Shown here: positions 44,931 through 57,639 of the stretch, in pieces
How the letters are laid out: each line of letters opens with the position of its first letter
Position numbering within the stretch: position 1 is the stretch's first letter
Assembly: GCA_014529385.2 (NCBI GenBank)
Contig: CM043942.1
Span: 33,043,969 to 33,107,968, forward strand
Direction: 5' to 3'
Length of the DNA stretch: 64,000 nt
DNA from: Adiantum capillus-veneris
Lineage: Eukaryota; Streptophyta; Polypodiopsida; Polypodiales; Pteridaceae
Notes under the pieces: model-generated
Databases searched by the model: none
Told to the model about the DNA's origin: nothing
What the model saw: the letters and a program-made list of their open reading frames with translations, nothing else
Position numbers and translations under genes: made by a program

Positions 44931-45656
44931 CACGTGGCCCTGCAAAAAACCCACATGGGGGAGCCGGCTACCGAGTTTTGGGGTATATGGAATGGCCCGT
45001 GGCCATTCAAAGGGCATCAAGAGGGGAGAGGAACTCCCGTGTGGTGTGAGTTATGGCGGACCCCCGAGGGGGCGCTGCTCTGGCAATTTGCGGCGGAGTG
45101 GGGCGGCCCGTGGGCGCGCCTGTGGCGGTTTTGGGTAGTGTAATGGTGCCGGTGGGGTGCGCTGCTGTGTCGCCAGGTGATGATGGGCAGGCCACCCAAT
45201 TGGGGGCCTGTGCCCGCAGCCTTACAAGGCCCCGATTTTTGAAATTAGAGGGAGAGAGCAATAGCGACCTCGCTATTGCCTCCCCCTCCTGGGTGCATGA
45301 TAAGGGTTGTGTCCCACAACAGAGAGAGGGAAGAAGGGAGGCGAGTTTAAGACTGGTCAAGTGGAGGAATCCCACCAAGAGGTAGCAAAAGAGAACTTGA
45401 AAGCGTCAAGGTGCAAATAAAAAATGGGAGCTCACAAAAAATGTGTCGAGAAAGAGTAAGAGAGGAAAAAAACAAAGGGATGAAGCCCAAAGGTGAGCCA
45501 TGCAACCAAACTGAGCAAGTGTGCACCATGTAGATACCAAACACCAAGAAAATGCCAAGTGGTAGCCATGCAATGGAAATTTCTAAAGGAAGCTCTAGTT
45601 AAGTTGTACGAGCTGGATAGCTCATGTTTTTTTTTCCATTTTTAGCCTTAGCCAAG
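44931..45656. other. GC-rich segment (to about 45240), then probable LTR/U3 sequence; no gene recognised
   Basis: 44930-45240 is clearly more G/C-rich than its surroundings and has open frames on both strands with no known domain. From about 45400 the sequence may be the U3 of the gypsy element whose gag starts at 46226. Confidence 0.35.
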
Positions 45657-45669
45657 CCTTATAAAAGGG
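45657..45669 (+). promoter_or_regulatory. TATA box, probable LTR promoter of the gypsy gag downstream
   Basis: CCTTATAAAAGGG, about 560 bp before the gag start, followed by a leader without ATG-dense coding. Confidence 0.4.
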
Positions 45670-46225
45670 CAAAGGAGTGATTTTTCAAGGGATTTTTTGC
45701 CAGAGGGAGTGATTGAAGGTTCTCAAGCCTGTGTAGTGCAAAGCTTGCCATTGGAGTTGCATACTCTACTTTACTACCCCCCTATGCAATAATACCAAGT
45801 ATTAGCCCCTACTTCTTGTAATGCTTCTCCCCATCCCCCTCCTTTTCTCTTGCTCTTTGTGTACTTGCAGGTGTTTGCAAAGGGTTTGCCTGCAACTTGA
45901 AGGGTGTCACTAAGAGGGTAGAATTGGGGTGTTTTGTGAGTCGGAAAGGGTGAGTCAAGCAATGTTTATGTTGAAGGGTGTTTCTTGCAAGGTGCGGCGC
46001 GGCGGTTCGGTATGCTAAAGTGGGATTGTTAGTGCAAATTAGCCAATTTGAAGGTGTCATTAGAGAGGTTAGGGGTGCTGTGGAATCCCTGGGCTATAGA
46101 GAGGCAAACATTTTGTGTGCTGGGTGTGTTCCCTATTCCCCCTCTCCATCTTCTGGTGCCCCCATGGAGGATCAGTTGATCGCTCGTCGGTGTTGCTCAA
46201 GGACGGTTGTCTCCATCAAGGAGAG

Positions 46226-47520
46226 ATGGCAGCACATAGTTATGGACTAGTTTTCACTGGAGAAGACAATCCGAAAGAGTGGATGGCAGATTTCAAGTTG
46301 TATATGCTATCACTGCATATGCCAAATGAAGATAGCAAAATGCACACGATTCCGTTGTTGATGCGGGGAAGAGCAAAGACATGGTTCTATGATTTGGAAG
46401 GAGAGCCAAGACTTATGTGGCCGGCGTTGCGGGCCCGTTTTCTATAAGGTTTTTGAAAAGAGGTATCTCCTGTCAATTTGGATGCAAGGTTGAAAAATTT
46501 GAAGCAGGACGTGAACGAGGAATTTGGTGTCTCCCTCGCCCGCTTTGAAGAGTGCTGGAGGGACTTTGCAGTGGCCATGTAGTTTATCAATGGGGGTGAG
46601 TACTTTAAATTTGAAAAGTTTATGGCTTGTTTGCATCCCAAAGTTCGTGAAAGGTAAATTTCAAGGGCCCAGAGAATTACAATGGGGCTGTTGCTATTGC
46701 ACGGTCTAAGAGTTGGGAAATAAAGAAGAAGATTGAGCAAGGTGCATTGGGGTACAAATCAATGGTTCCCAATACGACCTCGAGTCCGAGAGAAGAAGTT
46801 CAAATGGAGAATCAGCCCAATCAAGGGGTAGCAACGGTTCCTCAACAATGGGTATGTACAGTTCAAGATTTGTTTGAGAAAATGCAAGAGTTGCGTTTAA
46901 GTGTTATGGACAGAGGTCAAGCAAGGACAGGAAGAGGCAGGGCTAGGCAATTGCCTGGCAGGTGTTACAATTGCGGGGAGGAAAGTACTATGCTCCAGAT
47001 TGCCCTCACCCACCAAGGGAAAGGGGCGGCATGTATCCTCTGTTTGGTCAAGGCAGGGGTCAGACACAATTTAATGGCCAAAGAGAGCAGCAAGCAGTTG
47101 AAATCCAAGCACAAGTGGCTCCATCAGGTAATGATGAAGTACAAAGGGTTAACATTATTGGTGTTGACAGGCAGGAGGTTGATATTATGGCCAACAAAAG
47201 AGCATGACGTGAAAGAGAGACCGAGATGAATGTGAAACTAGAGCAAAGAAGGGGAAAGAAAAGGTGCATGAAGGTAGAGAGCAGCCAGAGCCAAGCAAAA
47301 GAAGGCGAAGACGAAGAATTACTCAAAAGGATTTTCAGTTGGGACATGGTAATCCGGAGTATGATCTGATAAGAGATGTTCAAAATCAAAAGGCTAACAT
47401 CACTTTTGGGCAGCTGCTTGCATTAAACCCTAAGTTAAGAAGGCAGTGGTCAACCAGTGTCAGTACGAGGCTTCCTCGAGCGGGAGGAGATATGCATGTG
47501 GTACGTGAGCGTACATAACA
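46226..47520 (+). pseudogene. Gypsy gag with zinc knuckle, plus strand
   Basis: ATG at 46226. FTGEDNPKEWMADFKLYMLS and AKTWFYDLEGEP match the retrotransposon gag domain, continuing after a frameshift near 46440 as ARLKNLKQDVNEEFGVSLAR. CYNCGEE, in another frame YAPDCPHPP, form a CCHC-like knuckle at about 46960-47000. A linker with YDLIRDVQNQKANITFGQLL and LNPKLRRQW is typical of this gypsy group just before protease. No protease or RT follows: the element is truncated near 47520. Several frameshifts and one TAG (46580). Confidence 0.75.
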
Positions 47521-49399
47521 TGCAAATGAAAGTATTTGACCTCAAAACAATGCATCAAGTTCAGCTCCATAATATAGACTATAACTCTATCACATCACTT
47601 CACCCATATGGTTCTTACACAACAAACGATAACCCCAAAAGAAAGCCACTTTAATCATATCTGCCTATGCAGTTCAAGATGTCTAACCATATACCGTCAC
47701 ATAAGTTTATGGGCATCTAATAACTGAAATAAACTCACCAAAATAAACCATAAATCATACATAAACAGCTCGATTAACTCACGACGTTATATGATACTCC
47801 CCCCCCTAGTAGCGCCCCTACACATGTAGGTAAAACCGGTTATGAAATGATTAATAACTCGCATTCTTGAAGTGATAATGGAGACCAAAATGTATTTATC
47901 ATCAAGTTGCATCAAGCTTTTTAATTGGCTATGTGGGATTTTCCATCCAATGAATCTATATAGTGGTTCTCCAAGGAGCCTGAAGCCAAAAACTATTGGG
48001 TAAGTGCAGTGGGCAGCAAGCTTTTTTTTGACCATATCTCTTAGCTCGTGCGTGATTTTCATATGACACCAAAGAGAAAAAATGTTCTAAATGATGTGTT
48101 TTATCTATGGTGTAAAGGGTTCGGACTGATTCATAACGGTTTGTGATTTATAACCAAAACGTGTTCCTACGGCCTCTATGACGTGAAATGAAAAGCGCTT
48201 TTTATGCCACACGTGATCATAATACTAACTTATTTCTATGTAATGGCACATTTGAACTTATTGGTTGGTCATTCTATGTTTTAATTTTTGTTCAATTTGA
48301 TATGTGTTTGCTCTATGTTGATTGTTATTTTTGCAACTATGTTTAATATATGATGGCAAGTCAATCGACAATGGTTAATCTTTCAGTGTTTTTTTGTCTT
48401 CGTAATATTTTAAGTGAAAATATTACGAAGGACACGGTGTGAACGACCCTTGAAGTAAAGATGCTTGGTTTTTTTAATAACTAGCCAGAAGAATACAATG
48501 TTTCATTCATTCACTCATGTGAAAGTCTCTCCACTAAGTATCTATTTTCTAGAGTTATTCCTTGAGTTTTCTCTCATTCACATATCTACCATGCCTAGGG
48601 GAAATCACCAACAACACGATCAATGTGGTCAACCCCCTCCCGTGTTGACCCCATCAACAATGTGCATGCCACTTATATTCTCATTAGTATATATGCTATG
48701 AATGCAGTATGCTCAGCACACAGTGCACACAAATATACGAACTCTCTCCGTGCAGCCAATGAGGCCACAAGCTCTATATTCAACGTCATGAAAAACCTTG
48801 ATTTCAATGCACACCAACCAAAGGGGATATTGCTCAAGTTGTGACACTAGCCAACAATGCAAGTATGATTCAGGGGGAACATGGTTTTTACACCCCACAG
48901 GAGTGTGCATCCTTCGAACGAGACGTGGAGGCTTAGGTAGAAGTGTGGATGGCATACATTGCCAGGCATGGAATAGCCAATGGATCCAACAACAACAACA
49001 AAAACAACAACTAGATCTCACCTTTCCTCACTAATGTTGCAGAAATAAGGCCTTGACACCATATTAGCATATTGTATTTTTTTCTCTCAATATCTACCTT
49101 ATTGTAGTTGTTGTTTTAAGTTGTGTACTCTAAACCCTTTTAATAACAGTCTGTGGTGTTTTTAATTGCAGTCTTAAAATGTTGTTCAAAATTAAATTCC
49201 ATTACTATGGAGTGTAAACCGCTGAAACTGATTTGTTGCACGTGTACGAGTGCTCACAACTGTGACAAAATAGAAGGACACTTGTCACATTGGTGGTTTA
49301 TCTTGCTGTGCCCAACATATATCACAAAATTTTAGAAGACAAGTTGCATGTATGAGTGAGAGGATAGTGACAGAGAGAATTATTAATTATGAATGTATG

Positions 49400-49437
<38 letters not shown>

Positions 49438-49440
49438 GAG
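47521..49440. other. No gene recognised
   Basis: A/T-rich with stops on all frames. A 14-bp hairpin lies at 48398-48430 and a CAACAA run near 48990. Confidence 0.5.
48398..48430. repeat. Perfect 14-bp inverted repeat
   Basis: CTTCGTAATATTTT and its reverse complement around a 5-nt loop (AAGTG). Confidence 0.9.
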
Positions 49441-49699
49441 AGAGAGAGAATAAAATTGAGAAGGAATTTACTTTGGATACCTGAAACATATTGCTTCTCC
49501 CGATTTGATAGAATATTGAATTTCTTGTAAGATATTGAACCTTCAGATGTTAACCCCAAAAATCCTGAAGAGAAAGTTTCTCTTTGCGAGAACTTCTCCT
49601 CACTTGTACCACCATAGTCCCGCTTTATAGTGGCACTCTGGGAAAATGCTATGCAAATATGTGTTGTTTGAAGTCCTTGCATGTCTTTGGCAATGGATG

Positions 49700-50100
49700 A
49701 TCATGTAAATTGTTTTTATTCCTTGCATGGTCACACATACAATCAAGAATTGAACCACTTTCTTACCTTCTCGGCTCCAAACCCTAGCATAGGCCGGGCC
49801 ATCATCTAGCACCTTGGTTTCCATTTGCATAGCCGTAAAGTAGGGTTGTCCCAAAAACAATGGGTAGGAGGAATGCTCCCGTATAAAGAAGTTTTCTTCT
49901 TCACAAACACCCCCAATAGTTATCTTGATATTTGCACATGCACCATAAAGATCGCCTGGAAGCATGTTGGCAGCTCATGTCCACCAACCATGGTCCACAT
50001 CTATAGGCCACTTCCCCCTCTAGTGCAAGCTCTTTGCCATAAGGTTGATTTTTGAACCATGGTCTATAAGAGCTAAGACCGACTCCTCAATGTGCCAAGC
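49700..50100 (-). pseudogene. Gypsy aspartic protease
   Basis: Minus strand. ALIDHGSKINLMAKSLH contains the active-site Asp in the DHGS variant known from this gypsy type. LPGDLYGACANIKITIG, SSYPLFLGQPYFTAMQMETK and a YARVWSREGKK phrase follow. Two stops lie between the active site and LPGD. The protease would cleave the gag-pol polyprotein. Confidence 0.8.
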
Positions 50101-50267
50101 TTTACCATAGTTTTAGTTGTCGCTCTTGTCCAATGACTCCTTGAAAAATGACTATTGGGTATAACTTCATTATCTACATCATCATTAAGATGCACATTTC
50201 TTACCTCAGGTACAATCGGGTTTGAAATCATCAGAGGCCTCAACTCAAGATCTTAAAACTCTTCAAA

Positions 50268-50950
50268 TTATTCTTCATAATCGCCCAAAATTTCTTCAAC
50301 ATGTCGAATCATTTGGCTCTTAACTGATTCTAGCTCCTGCTCATTTGGTACATGTAGTTTCCTCTTGATAATATTGATGACCTCCTCATTGAACTTGTGC
50401 TTGTCAATTCCTAGAATGTCACCCAATGTGAGCTCCACTTTATTATTCAGGATGCACTCTTCAAAAAGATTCTTTAAATCTGTAGTCAATTCAATATCAG
50501 ATTTAAGCTCATATGAGGGTCCCTTTGGCTTACCTTGCCTTTTGTCCTTTGGTGTCTCCTCCATAACCACTTCAGGAGCGGGCTTAGGAGTAGGCCCTTC
50601 CTCTTTCTTATACCGGATTCGTTGCCCTTTTTGATGTTCTTGCAACTTCTTCATCCCTTTTCTGCTTCTCTTCAACCATACCCTCATTAGCTTAAGACTT
50701 AGCAATAAATGCATATATCAAGAGAGAATCCATTTTATTAGTCTACCATGTGGTTTCTCAAATAAAATTCCCTACTTGTCATAGTTTTCCATAAGTTACC
50801 TTACCTGCTCGTGCTATCTTCAAATCATAAGGCCATAATTGTCTCTTTGCACTTGCACCATCATTATCTCCCTTTCCGTAAACCTGTAGTCCATATGTGG
50901 CTCCTTTCGCAAGAGCACATTATGTTGTATTTCTTCCACCAACTTTTTCA
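50268..50950 (-). pseudogene. Gypsy gag-protease linker
   Basis: Minus strand. GPSYELKSDIELTTDLKNLF and VELTLGDILGIDKHKFNEEV are a conserved linker in a group of plant gypsy elements just before protease. It is open over 148 codons (50714-50268); the part toward the LINE has three stops. Confidence 0.75.
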
Positions 50951-50964
50951 TTCTGCCCCTACTA

Positions 50965-50978
50965 AAGTTCAAGAAAAG
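50965..50978. repeat. LINE target duplication, left copy
   Basis: AAGTTCAAGAAAAG, matching 53223-53236 at 13 of 14 positions. Confidence 0.85.
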
Positions 50979-53222
50979 GACTGATCCACTGGAGAAAGAC
51001 AGTGGATTTCTTGGTTGGTAGTGCTCCTACGCCCGATTGGATGCCAGATGAGGGTTGAGACTGCAGTTCGGTACTTTAGCTATTAGGCTGGTTTGGACTT
51101 GTCTCTTGAGCAGGTGATTGCTCCTCTCCTCTTGTCTATCAGGAGGAAGTTGTTACATTGGAGCTCCGCCCATCTTTCTTTGGTAGGGAGAGTTGTAGTG
51201 GCCAGCCAGGTGTTGTTGGCTACTATGTGGTACATCACTTCTTGTTGGATCTTCTCGAGTTCTTGTATCAACTAGGTAGAGAGGCTATTCAAACTTCCTT
51301 TGGTCAGGGCGTGACACTCAGATAGCCCGGGCCCAGGTGGCATGGCAGCTCATCACTCTTCCTTGCTCTTAGGGAGGGCTGGGGATTATAGACCCAGCAC
51401 GGCAGATCAGAGCCCTTCTTGGGAAGTTCATCGTTAGAGGACTTCTTCCAGGTGAGGAGCCATGGAAGGAGTTCTTGCTTCAACGGCTCAGTGCTAGGGT
51501 GCCTCAGGCTGGAGGCCCCTGCGACCCTTGACTAGATGGATCTTCACAGAGATGCGTAGAGTTGGCTTGATCAGGAGACTGGAGGACCGCTTCGCTGTGA
51601 GTCTCCTCCGATCTTGGGAGAAAATCCGGTGAGTCCTTGAGCAACATCAGCCTACTTGCACGGAGGAGTGTCAAAGACATCCCCTTGTTTGGAACCCCAT
51701 GGTTAGCACTCAGAGAGGCCACTTGGTTGGCAGTCGGCCTCATGTTTCTTGGGGTCCCATGGCAGAGGGTCCATCATGCTCTTTAGGTGACTGGTTACAA
51801 TTTTTAGGCTTCTCGGAGGAGCTCTAGGGCTTACAACTACGGGGCATGAGAGGGCTACAGAGCATGTGTCAGGACATCTTAGAGGCAGTACCAGCTGAGT
51901 GGCTCACACCTCGCGAGTCAGCAGCGCCCAGATGGACGGGAGACTTCACGCGACTGGAGGTTGTCATCTTAGTTCGGGCTTGCTCAGAGACTATAGCCTC
52001 CTTGTTTTTTGAGCTACAGGGTGAGGGATGGTTACACAGAGTGGCAGTTGAGGCTGCACATGTGTCAGAGTACTGTTTTCAAAGGATCCAAGTGGTGCGC
52101 ATCTGTGGGAGGACTTGTGTCATAGATCTCGACCCAGCAGCTCTTGCAACTGGTCATTAGAGACTGTGGGTTTGGGAGAGATTTCCACTAGCACGAGTAC
52201 AATGGGATCCTAGAGAGTGGCTTTGGAGGGACCCTTTCTCCTTAGCAGACCATCCAGGTGTCCCTTTCTTTCAGTACACTGTTCGACTGGGACGTCACAT
52301 AATGGCAGCACAGAGAGAGGCTCATCCTGCTGTAGCACCTCATTGGTAGGAGAAGGGTCTCACAGTAGAGTTCTTGGCAGCCTTTTGGGAGAGGTTGTGG
52401 GACTCTAGATAGCCAAGGCGAGTCACTTTCTTCTAGTGGCTGGTTGCACACCGAGCTACAGTAGTTGGGAGTTGACTAGTACATAGTTGTCTCTTGACCG
52501 CATGTGCATCTTGTGACCATCACGTGCAGAGTTAGCGTCACTGTCTTTGGGAATGTCCTTTGGCACAGTAGGTGTGGCTTTGTGTTCTTTGATTGATGCT
52601 AGCTCTTTCCACAGCTAGGCAATACACTTGGGGCAGCTGCTTGGTCTACTCTCACGGGCCTATTCTTCAGTTTGAGCTATCCTCCACCAGCAAGATGATA
52701 GTGATGCAGTGGGGTCGACCTACACTCTAGCCTGCTACAGAGCTTACTCCATAGGAGTGGTGCAGTGAGAGAGAGGAGTGTTGGGAGCTGATCAGCGGCC
52801 TGACACTCTGGTTCATCTGGCGGGCCCATTGCTTCCGCATCTTCGAGGCTCGCCTTGTACCACCAACAGAGACTATTCAGGATCTTTGGCTAGAGCTAAT
52901 CCATACTCTCAGAGGACAGTTTGAGAGACTGCAGGGTAGCTCCAATCGCATGCAAGAGCGTTGAGAGTCTTTCCTTCAACTCTAGCATCCTGGGGCCTTT
53001 CTTCACCACAGTCCAGGGTGTGCTTAGATGGCACTACTGTCCACCTATGTGTCTTTTTCCTCCTCCCATTTCTTGGTTTAGCTTCATTGTACATATGATT
53101 TTTTTTTCATTGGGAGAGTCTCCCCATCATGAGTGTTGTTGCCTTCTCTGGCAGAGGGGGTTGTAGCCCCATGGGCAGTTTCATTAACTAATAGAATGAT
53201 CTTTTTCTAAAAAAAAGAAAAT
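50979..53222 (+). mobile_element. LINE, 5'-truncated, inserted into the gypsy gag
   Basis: Plus strand. RRKLLHWSSAHLSLVGRVVV and ASQVLLATMWYITSCW are the typical end of plant LINE reverse transcriptase; then an aligned but broken stretch with LGKFIVRGL- and W-rich phrases and a Cys/His region near 52500-52560. The 3' end is TTTTTCTAAAAAAAAGAAAAT. A 14-bp target duplication (13/14 identical) flanks it. Endonuclease and the RT catalytic palm are absent (5' truncation). Many stops are present. Using only one copy of the duplication, the interrupted gypsy frame reads through. Confidence 0.85.
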
Positions 53223-53236
53223 AAGTTCAAGCAAAG
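53223..53236. repeat. LINE target duplication, right copy
   Basis: AAGTTCAAGCAAAG right after the A-rich tail. Confidence 0.85.
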
Positions 53237-54559
<1,323 letters not shown>

Positions 54560-54629
54560 TTTTGATAGATTTCAAAGCTTTTGGGAGGGAGTGAGCGATC
54601 CAAAGGCTTCTTGAAGCTTTGCTACGATG

Positions 54630-54666
54630 CCCCCCCCCCCCCCCCCCCCCCCCCCCCAAAAAAAAA
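54630..54666. repeat. Poly-C (28) then poly-A
   Basis: 28 C (54630-54657) followed by 9 A. Confidence 0.95.
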
Positions 54667-54669
54667 TGC

Positions 54670-54850
54670 AAACATGGCAAAATTTGGCAAGGGACCCATG
54701 AAGTCCCACCCTACGAGTTCCAATGGCTCATTTGACTGTGATGATTGGATCTAAGTGGGCTACTTGAATGGTTGGGGATTTGATTACGTGACATGTGAGA
54801 CATTGTTGCTCCTCAACCACCCAAATCACACGACTCCTCACTCCTTCCGT
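54670..54850 (-). pseudogene. Gypsy integrase fragment
   Basis: Minus strand. EEQQCLTCHVIKSP (second half of an H2C2 finger) and, after a frame change, LELVGWDFMGPLPNFA (start of the core with the first catalytic Asp) lie in the right order and spacing. It is upstream of the gag at 54.4 kb on the same strand, so it belongs to a different element. Confidence 0.5.
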
Positions 54851-55098
54851 TTGTTTCTTGATAGTCAAATAATGAGAAATCCTTTGATATCTGCAACCAA
54901 ATAATAAAACGAATCATCAAACATAACACTTCAACATCAAGTATTGAGAAAAAAACCATTAAAATTGTAAATCCTTGATATTGTAGAGTACACAAGATTA
55001 GATCTCTCTTGCTTGATAGATAGGATGCATTCTTTATCAATAGGTGCCTGAGAATACATTAGCAAAAATCATTGGGATAGCTTATATTACATGAACAA

Positions 55099-55188
55099 GA
55101 ACATGGGTTGTTATCAACCCACATGAATGTAGTAGTCTTACTTGAACATGGGTTGATATCAACCCACATGAATGTAGTAGTCTAGCTT
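55099..55188. repeat. 45-bp tandem duplication containing an 18-bp palindrome
   Basis: Copies start at 55099 and 55144. In the second copy TGGGTTGATATCAACCCA (55149-55166) is a perfect palindrome; the first has one mismatch at its centre. Confidence 0.92.
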
Positions 55189-55569
55189 GGCTTGTGAACT
55201 AGCAACCCACGCCGCACCTTCTCCCCAAAAAAGAATGAGATGAACAAAGTGAACAGGGAATGGGAAAGATCATTTGAGAAGTTTCATGGTATAGGGAGCA
55301 GAATATGGCTTTTTGTGTGTGTGAGCACTTGTTATGGTTCCATTTGAAACGTGATGAAGGTGTAGAGACAAAGCCATTTATGGAGCAAGGACGCACTCAA
55401 GCCTGCTTTTTGTAAGGGGTAGTATTAAAAGCGTGATCTTAGAGCCTTCAACATATGTTACATGCTTGCAACCTTCATCATAGTTGTGTTTTTGTTGAGC
55501 CTAAGCTTAGAGAAGATTATGCATGAGATTTGTGCATAAGAGGGCTTCAAATTGTTGGAGGTAATGAAG

Positions 55570-56218
55570 CTAGTGGATCGCATCTATCTTCGTGCTTTGA
55601 CTTGGATGGTTTGAAAATCTGGAGGTAATCGTGGACCGTGATGTCGTGATGCTTCATGTTCACTAGGAGAAAAGCACATGATTCATATGATATTTTTTAG
55701 GATTTTTGTCAAAAGCATGTCGGGTTTTTAATGTGGTGTTCCGGAGTACTGCAATGTTGATGGCAGATAAGTATGCCAAATGTAGTGAACTTCATGGTTT
55801 GAGGACTTTATTACTCAGGATGGTGTATTTTGGAGCTCATTGATTATGCGATCATGACCAATGATGCAAGATATGTATGGTGAGTGTGCTTAGTGCTGCT
55901 TGGTTGATATACAAGCCAAAGGTGGTGCACTCATGAAAGCACAAAAGGTTCTTGATGGGCTTTATTTTTTCATCGACTTGAATACATTGATTGCACCAAT
56001 GGCGAACATGAAGGTGGTAAAGATGCTTCAAAAAACATGTGTTGGAAAAGGCTTTGGTCGATATGAATATGGTCGACAGTATGCCAGATTGTAGTGGCCT
56101 CTCGAAACGCCATGTGAATCATTGCTTGAGTTGTGAGCTAATAATGAATAAAATTTATAGCTATTTATAAAATAAAAGGCACAACGTTGATAGCGAAGAA
56201 GGGAGGACTAACGAGTGC
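55570..56218 (+). repeat. 3' end of an upstream element's internal region
   Basis: Matches 59880-60345 and 62570-63129, including the phrases AAGTATGCCAAATGTAGTGAA and CATGAAAGCACAAAAGGTTCT (each trimmed here to the shared core). It ends in a purine stretch GAAGAAGGGAGGAC about 10 bp before the LTR. Confidence 0.75.
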
Positions 56219-57562
56219 TGTCAAAAATGGGGGGAGCCCCGCCACCGAAGTTAATTTGGAGAAGTGGTGGTCCAAGAGGGGGTTTCTTTTGGCGAGGGTA
56301 ACCAGGAAAGGGTGTCGTCAAAAAGGGCAAGCAAGGGCTTGGCAAGCCTGGTAGAAGCCGACGGGGCAACCCTCGCAAGAGCCGGCATGCAGAATTGCAG
56401 GAGGGCTCTTGGCCGAGAAGGAGAGCCATCAGGCAAGGCAGGAGGAACCACCGTTGAGCAGCAGGGGTGGCTGCCCATAAGCAAGAAAATGAGCAAAGAT
56501 AGGAGGAGCCACTACAAGCCAAGTCGGAGGAGGCGATCTACTGAGCAGCTTCAGAGAGAAAGACGGACCGCAGAAACTACAAGAGGATTGGAGGTGGTAA
56601 TGGAAGTTTTTCTTTGCATCTGGATCAGTGGATATTTATGTGTTCCTTTATGCTCTAAACTATCTGGTGTTCAATCAAAAATCTTGTTCTGTTGGTGATA
56701 GTTTGTGCCAAAGTCTTGGTGATGCTTACTTACATGCACCTTTGTGTGAAGAACTAACGAGGTGGTCGGTAGGGGATGAGGAGTCGCCGACAAAAAGGAA
56801 CGAGTTGCCGAGAAGGAGATAAGGGGGACATCATCATCAGTGGACAACAAAGGCCTGCACACGGGAAAGTGGTGTTCGTCAACAAAGAAAGCACAGAGAC
56901 AAGCTGCAAAGCGAGGTCTTTGCTCGACAAGTACCAAACTAGTGGGTGTTGCTTGCTAGGAATAAAAGGATAGACCCGGCGTGCGACAACAGAGAGGAGG
57001 TGAAGCCAAAGCAATGTTAAATAAAACCAATGAGTTATAGCCTTATTTAAGGGGTAGTGCACACCAAGAGAGCCGGGCATCGAGAAGAAATCAACAAATT
57101 ACAACGTTATTCAAGAGGTAACTCTGGTCGAAACTTGAGGAGCAGCTTCATGAGGAAAGCGTGAGCAAATCTACAGGGACAATGCATCTATAGATAAGGA
57201 AGACAAATAACAAATCAAAGGGCTACGTATCGGTGTAGCAGAGAAGAGCCAAAATAGAAACCAACAAAGGTAAAGTTTGTGCTCATGGAAAGGGTCGAGA
57301 AGCGCAGGGGAAGTGTATTGAGGCCATAAAGCTTTGGCTTTTGCACGTTTGCTCAGAATCTCGACAGAGTTCAGAGCACTTAATGTCTATTACAATGAAG
57401 TTTCTTTTGTATCCATATTTTAAGTTCATTAAGTATGACAAATTAAGGTTCCAAGGTGTCTTGTACCAAATTACCTTGTGTTGTCATGTCTCTCACTATT
57501 TCTCACAGCGAGCAGTCGGGTGCTGACCTAGCTCAACTCATGAACATAAAATTCCCTCGACA
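56219..57562 (+). repeat. LTR of the gag-type element (1344 bp)
   Basis: Starts TGTCA, ends CGACA. The first about 870 bp match 63130-64000. More G/C-rich than the internal units. Open frames on the minus strand are antisense and shared by both LTR copies; I see no domain. Confidence 0.65.
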
Positions 57563-57564
57563 TC

Positions 57565-57583
57565 TTTGGTGAACCCTATGTGA
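57565..57583 (+). other. Candidate primer-binding site
   Basis: TTTGGTGAACCCTATGTGA, two bases after the CGACA end. It is not the iMet type; the matching tRNA is not known to me. Confidence 0.4.
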
Positions 57584-57639
57584 AGCGAGCCGGGATGGGA
57601 AATTTTGGCAGAGGATTACGACGACATCTCAAGTAGAAG

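Noticed and set aside
45007-45385. GC-rich region with overlapping open frames of about 110-123 codons
   Set aside because: No domain, no splice or promoter context, open frames on both strands as expected from GC-rich sequence poor in stop codons.
56208-57080. Minus-strand open frames shared by the two LTRs of the array (also 63206-63991)
   Set aside because: Antisense to the element, present only because the LTR is duplicated, no recognisable domain.
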